A program made the translations under genes and the position numbers. The notes under the pieces were generated by a model. It ran no database searches and was not told where the DNA came from. It saw nothing but the letters and a program-made list of their open reading frames with translations. A stretch of 64,000 bases of DNA from Rhizobiaceae bacterium (lineage in GTDB: Bacteria; Pseudomonadota; Alphaproteobacteria; Rhizobiales; Rhizobiaceae): positions 62,001-126,000 of the forward strand of contig JAEPOG010000004.1 in the NCBI GenBank assembly GCA_017643025.1, in the 5' to 3' direction. Shown piece after piece: positions 36,654 to 45,900 of this stretch. The first letter of the stretch is position 1. Every line of letters begins with the position of its first letter.

Positions 36654-37274
36654 CTACTTGGCCACAACCCTCTCCGTCGTGCCCAGTCCCTCGGTGAACC
36701 TCTCCACCGCGCGCTCCATCGCCCGCCAGACACCCTCGTCGCTCGGCGCCTGCTGCTCGTAATATTTCATCATCAGAAATGCCAGCGCATCGACGTCGCG
36801 CCACCAGTGCGGCTCGCGATCGAGCGCCAGCTCGGCGCCGTGGTTCCGCCGCAGCGCGCCGTCCGCGCCTTGCTCGACATTGGCGCGCACCAGCATGCTG
36901 TGCATGGCGTTGCCGTTACGATCGACCAGCACCACCGCGACGCCGAGCCTGTCGCCCTGCACGGGCTCGGGATCGTTGAAGCCGAAAGTCGCCGTGCCCG
37001 CGCCGTCCTCGTCCACGCGGATGTAGAAAATCCCGTCTTCGTCGCTGCGGAAATAGCGCCAGCGAAACGACAGTGCGTCCGGGCCCTGCTGTGTTTGGAC
37101 GATGGCATTGAACGGCGGCGGCAAGGCGGAGAGAGGTACCAGATCGCCATAGTCGCGTTCGACGATGACGTAGATCCTGCCAGTGCCGTCGTCGGCGGGA
37201 ACGATCGTGTAGGCCCGCGCCGGCGCCGCGCATGCAAGCGCAACCATCAAAGGAACCGTCAGGAAGGAACGCAT
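36654..37274 (-). CDS. Secreted hypothetical protein convergent with caspase copy 1
   Basis: A 206-aa protein with a signal peptide (MRSFLTVPLMVALACAAPARA). The mature part has FRWRYFRSDEDGIFYIRVDEDG and LALDREPHWWRDVDALAFLMMKYYEQQ and no domain I can name. ATG 37274 has AGGAGG five bases upstream, a strong site. Its stop lies 3 bases from that of the caspase-like gene. Both gene products are exported, but a functional link is only a guess. Confidence 0.72.
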   Translation of the reverse strand: MRSFLTVPLMVALACAAPARAYTIVPADDGTGRIYVIVERDYGDLVPLSALPPPFNAIVQTQQGPDALSFRWRYFRSDEDGIFYIRVDEDGAGTATFGFNDPEPVQGDRLGVAVVLVDRNGNAMHSMLVRANVEQGADGALRRNHGAELALDREPHWWRDVDALAFLMMKYYEQQAPSDEGVWRAMERAVERFTEGLGTTERVVAK

Positions 37275-37406
37275 CACGCCCTCCTTTCGTCCCGATAGTC
37301 CCAGACGTGCCCTCCCCTGACAAGATGGGAGAAACCACGGAACACCGATCCCTAATCGGCGATTAACGATTCCGGCTTAGGCTGCTTCACCCGACGGAAG
37401 ACTGGG

Positions 37407-38192
37407 ATGAAACTGAGCGATCTGGACTTTTCTGCCGAGGGCCGCGGCCGCGTGGTGAGCATCACCGCGCTGGGCACGCTCGTCTGCATCGCGGTCGCCT
37501 TCGCAATCGACAGCTATTCATTCGTGGAAGGCTGGCGCTGGGGCGACGATCCGCTCAACAACCTGATCATTCCGCTGGTCCTGGCGCCGCCCTTTTTCTA
37601 CTTCCTGCTGAGCAAGCTGCGCGAACTCGCGATTGCCCACCGCGAACTGCTCGTCATCTCGACGACCGACAGCCTGACCGAATGTTTCAACCGGCGCGCC
37701 TTCACCGCCCTGGTCGATCGCTATCTCGACCGCATGATGCAGGCGAAGGAAGCCGCCGAGGGGGCATTGCTGGTCATCGACGTCGATCACTTCAAGACCG
37801 TCAACGACACGTTCGGCCACGACACCGGCGACGACGCGCTCAAGCTCATCGCGGCAACGATACGCAAGGCGGTTCGCGAGACCGATGTGGTGGGGCGGAT
37901 CGGCGGCGAGGAGTTCGGCGTGTTCCTGCCCGGTGCCAGCTATGCGCTGACAGAGACAGTCGCCGAGCGCATCCGCACTGCAATCGGCATGGTGCAATTC
38001 GCGCCGCGCGGTGACCGCCATCCGCTTTCGGTCAGCGTTGGCGGCGTCACTTTCGCCGACCCCTCCTCGTTCAGCGAGCTATACCGCCAGGCCGACAGCC
38101 GCCTCTACGAAGCCAAGCGCAATGGCCGCAACCGGGTGGAGATACACCATCCGCTGCGCCAGCAGGCGGCCTTGTCAGCGATGATGCACTAG
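37407..38192 (+). CDS. Membrane diguanylate cyclase (GGDEF domain)
   Basis: A 261-aa protein. Two hydrophobic segments (about 15-35 and 50-68) anchor it, with a short loop between them. The GGDEF domain follows: DSLTECFNRRAF (88-99), VIDVDHFKTVNDTFGHDTGD, active motif GGEEF (166-170), and an inhibitory RxxD site R157-D160 five residues before it. It makes cyclic di-GMP from two GTP. An EAL pair at 58369-60152 in this window could degrade the signal. ATG 37407 has a GGGA-type site. Confidence 0.92.
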   Translation: MKLSDLDFSAEGRGRVVSITALGTLVCIAVAFAIDSYSFVEGWRWGDDPLNNLIIPLVLAPPFFYFLLSKLRELAIAHRELLVISTTDSLTECFNRRAFTALVDRYLDRMMQAKEAAEGALLVIDVDHFKTVNDTFGHDTGDDALKLIAATIRKAVRETDVVGRIGGEEFGVFLPGASYALTETVAERIRTAIGMVQFAPRGDRHPLSVSVGGVTFADPSSFSELYRQADSRLYEAKRNGRNRVEIHHPLRQQAALSAMMH

Positions 38193-38199
38193 CGTCGGG

Positions 38200-38562
38200 C
38201 TAACCGTCCTTCCCGTCGCACCATTCCTTCACGATCGCGCACAGTTCGCCGCCCTTGGCCTCGACATCGGCGAGATCTGAGAACTTCATCGAACGCGCGG
38301 TCTCGCCGTCGCCTTTGAGCGACGGAAAATCGCCCTTGAGCTGCGCGCCGGTATGGAACATCAGCGTCGCATGCTTCTTCGCCTTGGGAAAGAACGAGGC
38401 GAGATTGCCCTTGTAGACGAATGTCGGCGCGGACCACTTGATCGTCTCGCCGATGCGCGGGTCAGCAGCGAGTATCGCCTTTCGCACAGCTTCAACGACC
38501 GGCTTCTGCGGGTTGTCGTAGCCGGCCATCCATGCATCGACCTCCGAATTGCGGTTGCTCAT
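38200..38562 (-). CDS. DUF1801 (YdhG-like) protein
   Basis: A 120-aa protein: EVDAWMAGYDNPQKPVVEAVRKAI at the N-terminus and ETIKWSAPTFVYKGNLASFF, the family core, near the middle. The family resembles the Bacillus iron chaperone Fra/YdhG; a true role is unknown here. ATG 38562 is favoured because GGGAG sits six bases upstream; ATG 38568 would touch it. Confidence 0.85.
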   Translation of the reverse strand: MSNRNSEVDAWMAGYDNPQKPVVEAVRKAILAADPRIGETIKWSAPTFVYKGNLASFFPKAKKHATLMFHTGAQLKGDFPSLKGDGETARSMKFSDLADVEAKGGELCAIVKEWCDGKDG

Positions 38563-38995
38563 GGTCATCTCCCGATCGATTCGGCCTCCACGCGTTCGCG
38601 GCGCACGCGGATGCGCGTGCGTGTGCCTTGTATGCAGCTTTATGCGCCGCCGCGGAGGTCACAAGGGCGTGTGAAACAAGGTTGTGTACAGGGACGCTGG
38701 CTGGGGAGCTCCCGCGTTCGGCCATTTCAATCGGTTAATCGGCTCAATACCGATGTGCGGTCCTTCTCCGGCCATATCCCTGTTGTGCAAACGCCATTCA
38801 GATGCGAGGTTAATGCGGGGCTGACCGGGATATCCTCGCGCCTGTTCGTCCAGGCGAACAGCCCACAGGGGTGCCCTCGTGCGGGCACAATTGTACACAA
38901 TCTGTACGGAGGAAACGGGATATCTCACCATCTGCGCGTCGCTCGGCAACTCACTTTGGCGGCGCGGAGATTTTCGAAACCGGGAGGAAACGATA
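38563..38995. other. Intergenic control region upstream of the TRAP operon
   Basis: 433 bases without a convincing gene. It holds a candidate GntR-type operator at 38890-38901 and a weaker look-alike TTGTGTACA at 38682-38690, and it ends with a strong ribosome site (GGGAGGAAA) for dctP. No regulator gene is adjacent. Confidence 0.6.
38890..38901 (+). promoter_or_regulatory. Candidate GntR-type operator of the TRAP operon
   Basis: ATTGT-AC-ACAAT is a perfect inverted repeat of the TTGTnnACAA kind recognised by many GntR (FCD) repressors, about 95 bp before the dctP start. Specific regulators of TRAP transporters in this order are frequently of this family. Confidence 0.5.
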
Positions 38996-40093
38996 ATGAA
39001 GCGTAGAATTGACAGACGCACGTTCCTGACGACCGCGTCGGGCGCCGCCGCAGGCGCACTGGCAGCACCTCACATCGCTTCGGCGCAGGCCGCCGGAACG
39101 ACTTGGAAAATCCAGACATCATGGCCCGGCGGCGCTGGCCTTCAGATATTCAAGGACTGGTGCGCCACCATCCAGGAAAAGACGGGCGGCGAGCTCGCCT
39201 TCGAGCCATTTGGCGCCAACGACGTCGTCGGCGACTTCCAGCTCTACGACGCGGTTAAGAACGGCGTGCTGCAGGCGGTCAACCCGTTCACGATCTACGT
39301 TCAGGGCATCATCCCGGCCGGCACGTTCTTGTCGTCCTACCCGCTCGGCCTGCGCAACCCGCATGAGTGGGACGTGTTCTTCTACTCGCTTGGCGGCCTT
39401 GAGCTCGCCCGTGAACTCTACGCGGCCCAGGGCATGCACTATGTCGGCCCGGTCCATCACGGCCCGAACATCATCCACTCCAAGGTTCCGATCCGCTCGA
39501 TCGACGACTTCCGCGGCCGCAAGATGCGCCTGCCGGGCGGCATGGTGGCCGAGGTGTTCACCGAGATCGGCGCCGAAACCACGGTGTTGCCGGGATCGGA
39601 GATCTTCCCGGCGCTGGAGAAGGGCACGATCGACGTCGCCGACTATGTCGGCCCGGCGGTCAACTACGCGCTCGGCTTCAGCCAGGTCACCAAGTACATC
39701 TCCATGGGACCGCCCGGATTCATGTCGCTCTATCAGCCGGTCGACTTGATGGACATCACCGTCGGCCAGGCCGCCTGGGATGCGCTGTCGCCTCAGATGA
39801 AGCAGTTCGTGGAAATGGAAACGCACGTCTATTCCGACCTGCACCATGCCGCGATCCAGAAGGCCGACCAGGAAGCCTGGGCCAAGTTCGAGGCCGACGG
39901 CACAGAGGTCACCCGCCTCAGCCAGGACGATGTGGAGCTGATGACCGAAGTGGCCGTTCCGATCTGGTTCAAATACGCGAACCGCGACCGGGATTCGGCG
40001 CGCGTCTTCAAGATCCAGCTCGACTACATGATGTCCGGCTCGCTCGGCTACGTTACGCCCGAGCAGATCGAAGGTCTGTCGCTCGACCTCTAG
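38996..40093 (+). CDS. dctP: TRAP transporter substrate-binding protein DctP (FcbT1-type)
   Basis: A 365-aa periplasmic receptor. It starts with a twin-arginine leader (RRTFLTTASGAAAGALAAP). The mature protein has TWKIQTSWPGGAGLQIFKDWC, SSYPLGLRNPHEWDVFFYSLGG and HHGPNIIHSKVPIRSIDDFRG, which match the DctP subgroup of mannitol/chloroaromatic (FcbT1) type; the ligand is not determined. ATG 38996 has GGGAGGAAA upstream. It is separated from dctQ by 86 bp that include a strong hairpin. Confidence 0.9.
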   Translation: MKRRIDRRTFLTTASGAAAGALAAPHIASAQAAGTTWKIQTSWPGGAGLQIFKDWCATIQEKTGGELAFEPFGANDVVGDFQLYDAVKNGVLQAVNPFTIYVQGIIPAGTFLSSYPLGLRNPHEWDVFFYSLGGLELARELYAAQGMHYVGPVHHGPNIIHSKVPIRSIDDFRGRKMRLPGGMVAEVFTEIGAETTVLPGSEIFPALEKGTIDVADYVGPAVNYALGFSQVTKYISMGPPGFMSLYQPVDLMDITVGQAAWDALSPQMKQFVEMETHVYSDLHHAAIQKADQEAWAKFEADGTEVTRLSQDDVELMTEVAVPIWFKYANRDRDSARVFKIQLDYMMSGSLGYVTPEQIEGLSLDL

Positions 40094-40118
40094 TCCCGCG
40101 GCAACCATGACATGCCAG

Positions 40119-40145
40119 CGCGGAACCGGCGGTGCCGGTTCCGCG
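40119..40145 (+). promoter_or_regulatory. Intergenic hairpin between dctP and dctQ
   Basis: CGCGGAACCGGC-ggt-GCCGGTTCCGCG is a perfect 12-bp stem with a 3-base loop and no T-run. Such structures protect upstream mRNA 3' ends and give more binding protein than permease, as in other binding-protein transport operons. Partial termination is the alternative. Confidence 0.7.
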
Positions 40146-40179
40146 TCGGTGCTGTTGAACCCTTGCTTTTGAAGCGCGC

Positions 40180-41499
40180 ATGCCAAGCCTCGATTTCACG
40201 CTACCTCACTGGGCCTACTGGGTAGGTCTGATCGTCTTTCCGCTCGTTGCGATGACGCTGGCCAAACGGCGCCGCAACGGCGAGAAGCGCTATTCGCTGG
40301 TCCTCGCCTATTTCATCCTTGTGACAGGCGGCATCCTCGGTCTCCACCGTATCTACCTGAAGAGCTTGCTCGGACTGGCTTTCCTGCCGGTGTTCGGGTT
40401 CATTCTCTTCGCCAACGGCCAGGCCAACGACGCGCGTTCCGCTCTGTCCGACGCCAGCAATCTCGTCCGCATCGCGCAGCGCACGATCGACCGCGAGGAG
40501 CCGCGGCTCGAGACGGCGCGCGCCGAGATACCCGATCTCGAGGCAGAGATCAGGACGGCCGAGCCGGAGTCCTTTTCCGCCCGCGCCGCCGAGCGCCGTC
40601 TCGAGCGCGCGCGCCGCACAGTCGAAACCGGCGAAGCCAGGCTGGCAGAGTCGCGCGCCGAGCTTGAACGGGCCCGGCCCGTCGCCGAGCAGGCGCGCAT
40701 GGACCGCCAATTCTGGAACACGGCCGCCTCGCTCGCCTTCTACCTCCTGCTGCTGCTTGTCGCCATCGACGCCTGCCTGATGCCGTTTCTGGTTCGCCGC
40801 GCCAACGCCACGATATCCGACGAACCGATGTCGGAAGCCGAGCGCGCACTGCGCGAACTCGAAGAGCGTGAGCGAAAGGAAGACGCCGAATGGGTTTCCG
40901 AGGGTTGGACGGGCTGGATCGACCGCCTCTCGCTCTATTGTGGTGAATTCGTCGCCTACTGGGCCGTCATCGCGGTCTTCGTCTACTATTTCGAGGTCAT
41001 CGCCCGTTACGTCTTCAACTCGCCCACCAACTGGGCGCATGAAGGCATGTATCTGATGTTCGGCATGCAGTACCTGGTCGCGGGCGCCTACGCGATGCTG
41101 ACCGAGTCCCATGTCCGGGTCGACGTGCTCTATGCCAACATGTCGGCGCGCCGGAAGGCGATCGTCAATCTGCTGACATCGGTCTTCTTCTTCATCTTCG
41201 CCGGCACGCTGCTCGTCACCTGCTACATCTTCGCCTTCGACGCCATCGCCGTGCCTTCCGGCAATTCGGTGGTGTCAAACTGGGCCCGCGGCCAGATCGG
41301 CTTCTTCGAGATGCTGGGCAGCCTGACCCTTGGCGACTGGACCAACCCCAACATCCGCTGGGGCGAGATCTCATTCAACGAGTGGGAGGTGCCGCTGTGG
41401 CCCATGAAATGGGTCATGGTGATGGGCGCGCTACTCCTCATCCTGCAAGGCATCTCGCGCCTTGCCCAGGATGTCCGAACCGTCGTGCGGGGAGCCTGA
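40180..41499 (+). CDS. dctQ: TRAP transporter small permease DctQ with N-terminal TM2-like and coiled-coil extension
   Basis: A 439-aa inner-membrane protein, more than twice the usual DctQ length (about 170-200 aa). Residues 8-80 hold membrane segments with a TM2-like signature (GGILGLHRIYLKSLLGLAF); residues about 80-175 are a Glu/Arg/Ala-rich coiled coil (RAAERRLERARRTVETGEAR); another membrane segment follows near 185-205; from about 240 the DctQ domain begins (YFEVIARYVFNSPTNWAHEG, MLTESHVRVDVLY). The start ATG 40180 has only a weak GAAG site. Follows dctP and is followed 3 bp later by dctM. Confidence 0.87.
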   Translation: MPSLDFTLPHWAYWVGLIVFPLVAMTLAKRRRNGEKRYSLVLAYFILVTGGILGLHRIYLKSLLGLAFLPVFGFILFANGQANDARSALSDASNLVRIAQRTIDREEPRLETARAEIPDLEAEIRTAEPESFSARAAERRLERARRTVETGEARLAESRAELERARPVAEQARMDRQFWNTAASLAFYLLLLLVAIDACLMPFLVRRANATISDEPMSEAERALRELEERERKEDAEWVSEGWTGWIDRLSLYCGEFVAYWAVIAVFVYYFEVIARYVFNSPTNWAHEGMYLMFGMQYLVAGAYAMLTESHVRVDVLYANMSARRKAIVNLLTSVFFFIFAGTLLVTCYIFAFDAIAVPSGNSVVSNWARGQIGFFEMLGSLTLGDWTNPNIRWGEISFNEWEVPLWPMKWVMVMGALLLILQGISRLAQDVRTVVRGA

Positions 41500-41502
41500 T
41501 CC

Positions 41503-42858
41503 ATGGGCATAGACATTTCCATCGGATGGCTCACCATCATCATGTTCGGCTCGCTGATCGTGCTGTTGATGGCGGGCCTGCCGCTCGCTTTCGTCACCGG
41601 CGGGCTGGCTTGCGTCTTCCTGTTCGTGCTGGGCGACGCGCAGGCGCTCAACATCGTGCCGTCGCGCATCTTTCCGTTGATGACCAACTACCAGCTGTCG
41701 GCGATCCCGCTATTCATCTTCATGGCGGCGATGCTCGAACGAGCGGGCATAATCAACGAGATGTTCGACGTCATCTACAAGGTGCTGGGCGCGCTGAAAG
41801 GCGGCCTCGCATCGGCGACGATCATCGCCTCCACCATCCTCGCCGCCATGGTAGGCGTCATCGGCGCCGCCGTCGTCACCATGGGCATCATCGCCCTGCC
41901 CGCGATGTTGAGGCGCAAATACGATCCCAAGATCGCCATGGGCTCGATCATGGCGGGCGGCACGCTGGGCATCCTCATCCCGCCCTCGATCCTGGCCATC
42001 ATCTACGCCGTTGTCGCCGAGCAGTCGGTGGGCGAGCTCTTCATCGGCGCCGTCTTCCCCGGTCTGCTGCTGTCGGGCATGTACATCCTCTATGTGACGG
42101 TACGCTCCTACATCAATCCGGACCTCGGCCCGCCCATCCCCGTCGAGGAGCGGGTGTCGAACCGCGAAAAGGTCGCGCTGCTGTCGCGCATGTCCGCGCC
42201 GATCTCGCTGATCGTCATCGTGCTCGGCGTCATCTTCACCGGCGTCGCCACGCCGGTTGAAGCTGCCGGCATCGGCACCTTCGGCGCATTCATCGTCGCC
42301 GCCATCCACCGCAAGCTCGACTGGCAGACAGTGCGCGAGGCATGCCTCACCACGCTGAAGGCGTCCGCAATGGTCATCTGGATCATGTTCGGCGCCACCA
42401 TCTTCGTCGGCCTCTACGTGCTCGAAGGCGGCCAGCAATTCGTTCAGGAGTTGCTGCGCGGCACCGGCCTCGGGCCGTGGGGCATCCTGATCGTCATGCA
42501 GATCGTGCTGATTATCCTCGGCATGTTCCTCGACTGGGTTGGCATCCTGCTTCTGTGCGTGCCGATCTTCGTGCCGATCATCAAGGCGCTGGGCGCGGCC
42601 GCCTTCGGCTTCGATTCCAACGAGGATCTCGTCCTGTGGTTCGGCGTGCTCTACCTCGTCAACATGCAGATGAGCTTCCTGTCGCCGCCCTTCGGCTACG
42701 CACTGTTCTACCTGCGTGGCGTCGCGCCCGACTGGATCCCGATGGGCGACATTTTCCGCTCGGCGCTTCCGTTCCTGCTGATCCAGGTCATCGGTCTGGC
42801 GCTTTGCATGATCTTCCCCGAGATCATCACGGCGCTGCCAAGGGCGGTCTATGGCTAG
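41503..42858 (+). CDS. dctM: TRAP transporter large permease DctM
   Basis: A 451-aa membrane protein with about 12 hydrophobic segments. Family features are LLMAGLPLAFVTGGLACVF, YQLSAIPLFIFMAAMLERAG, GGTLGILIPPSILAIIYAVVAEQSVGE (the IPPS motif) and MQMSFLSPPFGYALFYLRG. It is the sodium- or proton-coupled transport subunit for the substrate delivered by DctP. ATG 41503 lies 3 bp after the dctQ stop. Confidence 0.94.
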   Translation: MGIDISIGWLTIIMFGSLIVLLMAGLPLAFVTGGLACVFLFVLGDAQALNIVPSRIFPLMTNYQLSAIPLFIFMAAMLERAGIINEMFDVIYKVLGALKGGLASATIIASTILAAMVGVIGAAVVTMGIIALPAMLRRKYDPKIAMGSIMAGGTLGILIPPSILAIIYAVVAEQSVGELFIGAVFPGLLLSGMYILYVTVRSYINPDLGPPIPVEERVSNREKVALLSRMSAPISLIVIVLGVIFTGVATPVEAAGIGTFGAFIVAAIHRKLDWQTVREACLTTLKASAMVIWIMFGATIFVGLYVLEGGQQFVQELLRGTGLGPWGILIVMQIVLIILGMFLDWVGILLLCVPIFVPIIKALGAAAFGFDSNEDLVLWFGVLYLVNMQMSFLSPPFGYALFYLRGVAPDWIPMGDIFRSALPFLLIQVIGLALCMIFPEIITALPRAVYG

Positions 42859-42938
42859 CAGAGGCACAAGCTGGGTCATGACACCGCCCCATTCCGCGGG
42901 GTAAGCTTCGCCGGGTAAGTTGGCTCGCGGGAGGCAGG

Positions 42939-45900
42939 ATGCCGGGTACAGGCAAGCCGGCACATTTCCATTCGACTTCAGCGCCATTCGTGGCGCTGGC
43001 CGCGGTCGTGTTCTTTCTGGCCGCGACGGTGTTTGCTGTTGCCCAGGAGCCGCTGCGCGGTGTCGCGCTGGTCATCGGCAATGGCGACTATGAGCATCTG
43101 ACGCCGCTCGCCAACCCGCCTGACGACGCCGACGCCATCGAGGCGTTGCTCGACGATCTCGGCTTCGATTCCGTGCGCCGCACCGACCGCGACGCCGAAG
43201 ACCTAGCGCGCGATCTCGAGCGCTTCGTTGAGGACGCCGAGGATGCCGACGTCGCGATCCTCTATTATGCCGGCCACGGCATCGAGGCCGGCGGCGAAAA
43301 CTGGCTGGTGCCGGTCGATGCGGACCTTTCAGCCCTCGATGCCGCCGCCGTCAGGCTGGTGCCGGTCTCCCACATCGTCCGCCGCCTGCGCGAGACGGTC
43401 CCCGTCACGATCGTCCTTCTCGATGCCTGCCGCGATAATCCCTTCCCCGCGGATGCCACGCTGCGGCTCGCCGCCGACGCCGAACCGCTGCCGGTTTCCG
43501 CCGGCGGCCTGGTGGAAACCGGCACGCGCGGCGCGACATCGCTGCTCAGCCCGCAAGCTAGCTCCACCATCGACAATCTCGGCACGGTCATCGGCTTTGC
43601 CGCAGCGCCCGGCCAGGTCGCGCTTGACGGCGAGGCGGGCGGCAGCAGCCCCTATGCCGCAGCCCTCGCGCGCCACATCTCGGCGATGGCCGGCGAGGAG
43701 TTCGGCACCGTCATGCGCATGGTCGCCGAGGAAGTGTACCTCAAGACCGACGGAGCGCAGCGCCCCTGGGTGAATGAGAGCCTGCGCCGCCTGCTCTATT
43801 TCGGCGAAGCGCCCGACCCCGTCGCCGGCCCGGAAGGCGAAATCCTCACCGAGCGGCGCGGTCTGCTTCTCACCATCTCAACCCTGCCCGACTTCAGCCG
43901 CCAGCAGGTGGAACGTATCGCCGGCCAGGTCGGCGTGCCCATGGATGCGGTCTACGGCATGCTCAAGGTGCTGGGCGCGGATACGCCCGACGACCCGGTC
44001 GAGCTCGAGCGCCTTCTGCGCCAGCAGACAGAGCAGCTGAAATCCTTCCTCGCCGATCGCCGCGTCATCGAGAACCCCGATCCCGAACTGGCCCGCCTGT
44101 CGGCGCTTACCGACCAGGCGGTCGCCGAGGGCGCTATCGAGACGGCGCGGCGCCTTCGCGACGAGGCGGACCGGCGCATCGAGGAACTCTCCACCGTCAT
44201 CGAGCGCGAGGAAGACCTCATCCGCGCTCGCCGCATCGAGTTCGCCGCCGAATACGCAAAGAGCGCCGAGATCGACCGCCTCGCTTTCGACAACGCCGGT
44301 GCGGCGGAGGATTTCGGCAAGGCTTACGAGCAGATCGCACGGTGGGACGATCTGCTTGCATGGGAGTACCGGAAGAAGCAGATCGACAATCTCCTGACCC
44401 ACAACCGCATGCATGGCGACCCGCAAAGCCTGGAGCGCGCTGTCGCGATGGCCGAGGCCCTCATCGGCCTCGCCGCGACGCTTGGTGATGCCGAACGGGG
44501 CCAATCCCGGACAACCCTTGCGTCGGTCCGGTATGCCGCCGCCCACGCCATCCGCGACTACAACGGCTACTTCGACGCCCTCGCCGAGGTTGATGCAGCG
44601 CTGGCCCTTCTGCCCCCTGGCGAAAACAGGGCGCGGGCGCTCGGACAGCGGGGCTTCATGCTGGGCAACATCGCCAGCTATCTCCAGGAGCCCGACCGCT
44701 TTGAAGAATCCATCTCGTCGTACCGGCAGGCCCTTACGGAGGTCACGCGCGAGGAAAATGCGCAGCTTTGGAAGGACCTGCAGGGCGAACTCGGCAACCA
44801 GCTCGCCCAGCTGGCCATGCACCGGCTCGATCCCGCGCCGATGCGTGAGGCGATCGACATTTACGATCAGTCGATGGAACTCGCCGTCGCCGACAACGAT
44901 CCGATCAATCGCATCTTCTTCCAGCTGCAATTGGCGATGTTCCGCATCGCACTGCCGAAAATCCAGAACCCGGACGGCGTCGACGCTGAAACGGCTGCCG
45001 CCATACATGCCGAGCTTGAGGCCAATCTGGCCGAGTTGAATCCCGAGCAGTTCCCTCTCGCCACAGGCCTGCTCGAGCATTCGATCGCCTGGGTTCTGAC
45101 CTCGAAGGCAAACTTCCTGGACGACCCCACGGAAACGCTGGCCGAGGCCGTCTCGTCATTGCGTCGCGCACTGCGATACCGGACGCGCGACAAGGCTCCC
45201 GGCGAATGGGCAGAGACCCAGGAATTGCTCGCCACGACTCTCCGAAGCTATGCCTTCCACACGCAGGATGCGGAAACCTACCGCGAGGCCGTTGCGGCGT
45301 TCGAGGACGCGCTGAGCGTGTACAGCGCTGCCGGCGCTCTTCAGCGCTGGGCGCCTCTGAAGGCTGGCCTCATCGGGGCCACGCGCGAGCTTGGCATCAT
45401 GCAGGGCGACATGGCGACGCTCGGGCAGGCCGCGGCAATAGCCCGCGACGCGCTGACGGAACCGGCGCTGTCGGCCGCACCCCATCTGCGTTTCGATATC
45501 AGCCAGGAGCTGACCCGGACCTTGTGGGAACTCTATACGCGCGACAGAAATCTCGGCCATCTTGAAGAACAAATCGCCGTTTTCGACGCCGAACTGCCCG
45601 ACATCGATCCCGACGAACGGACGGATGACTACATCGCCGCGCTCACCATCATCGGAGATGCCGCCGGCCGGCTGGGCCGGGCTAGGTCCGACGCTGCCTG
45701 GCATCACCGCGCGATAGAGGCGAACGAACCGGTGCTGGTCCGCCACGACCGCGAGGACCGCCAGCATTTCGCCAATGTGAGCTACGACACCGCGATTTCC
45801 TATCTCAACATCGCCGACCGCGAAGGCGATGTGGACGCAATCCATCGCGCGCTCGGCCATTTCGATCTGGCGGTCGAATATTCCGACCCGACCGACCACC

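Noticed and set aside
38583..38995. Open frame upstream of dctP in the plus strand (38353-39006)
   Set aside because: It crosses DUF1801 in another frame, has no motif, and its codons do not resemble its neighbours. The region is better read as a control region.
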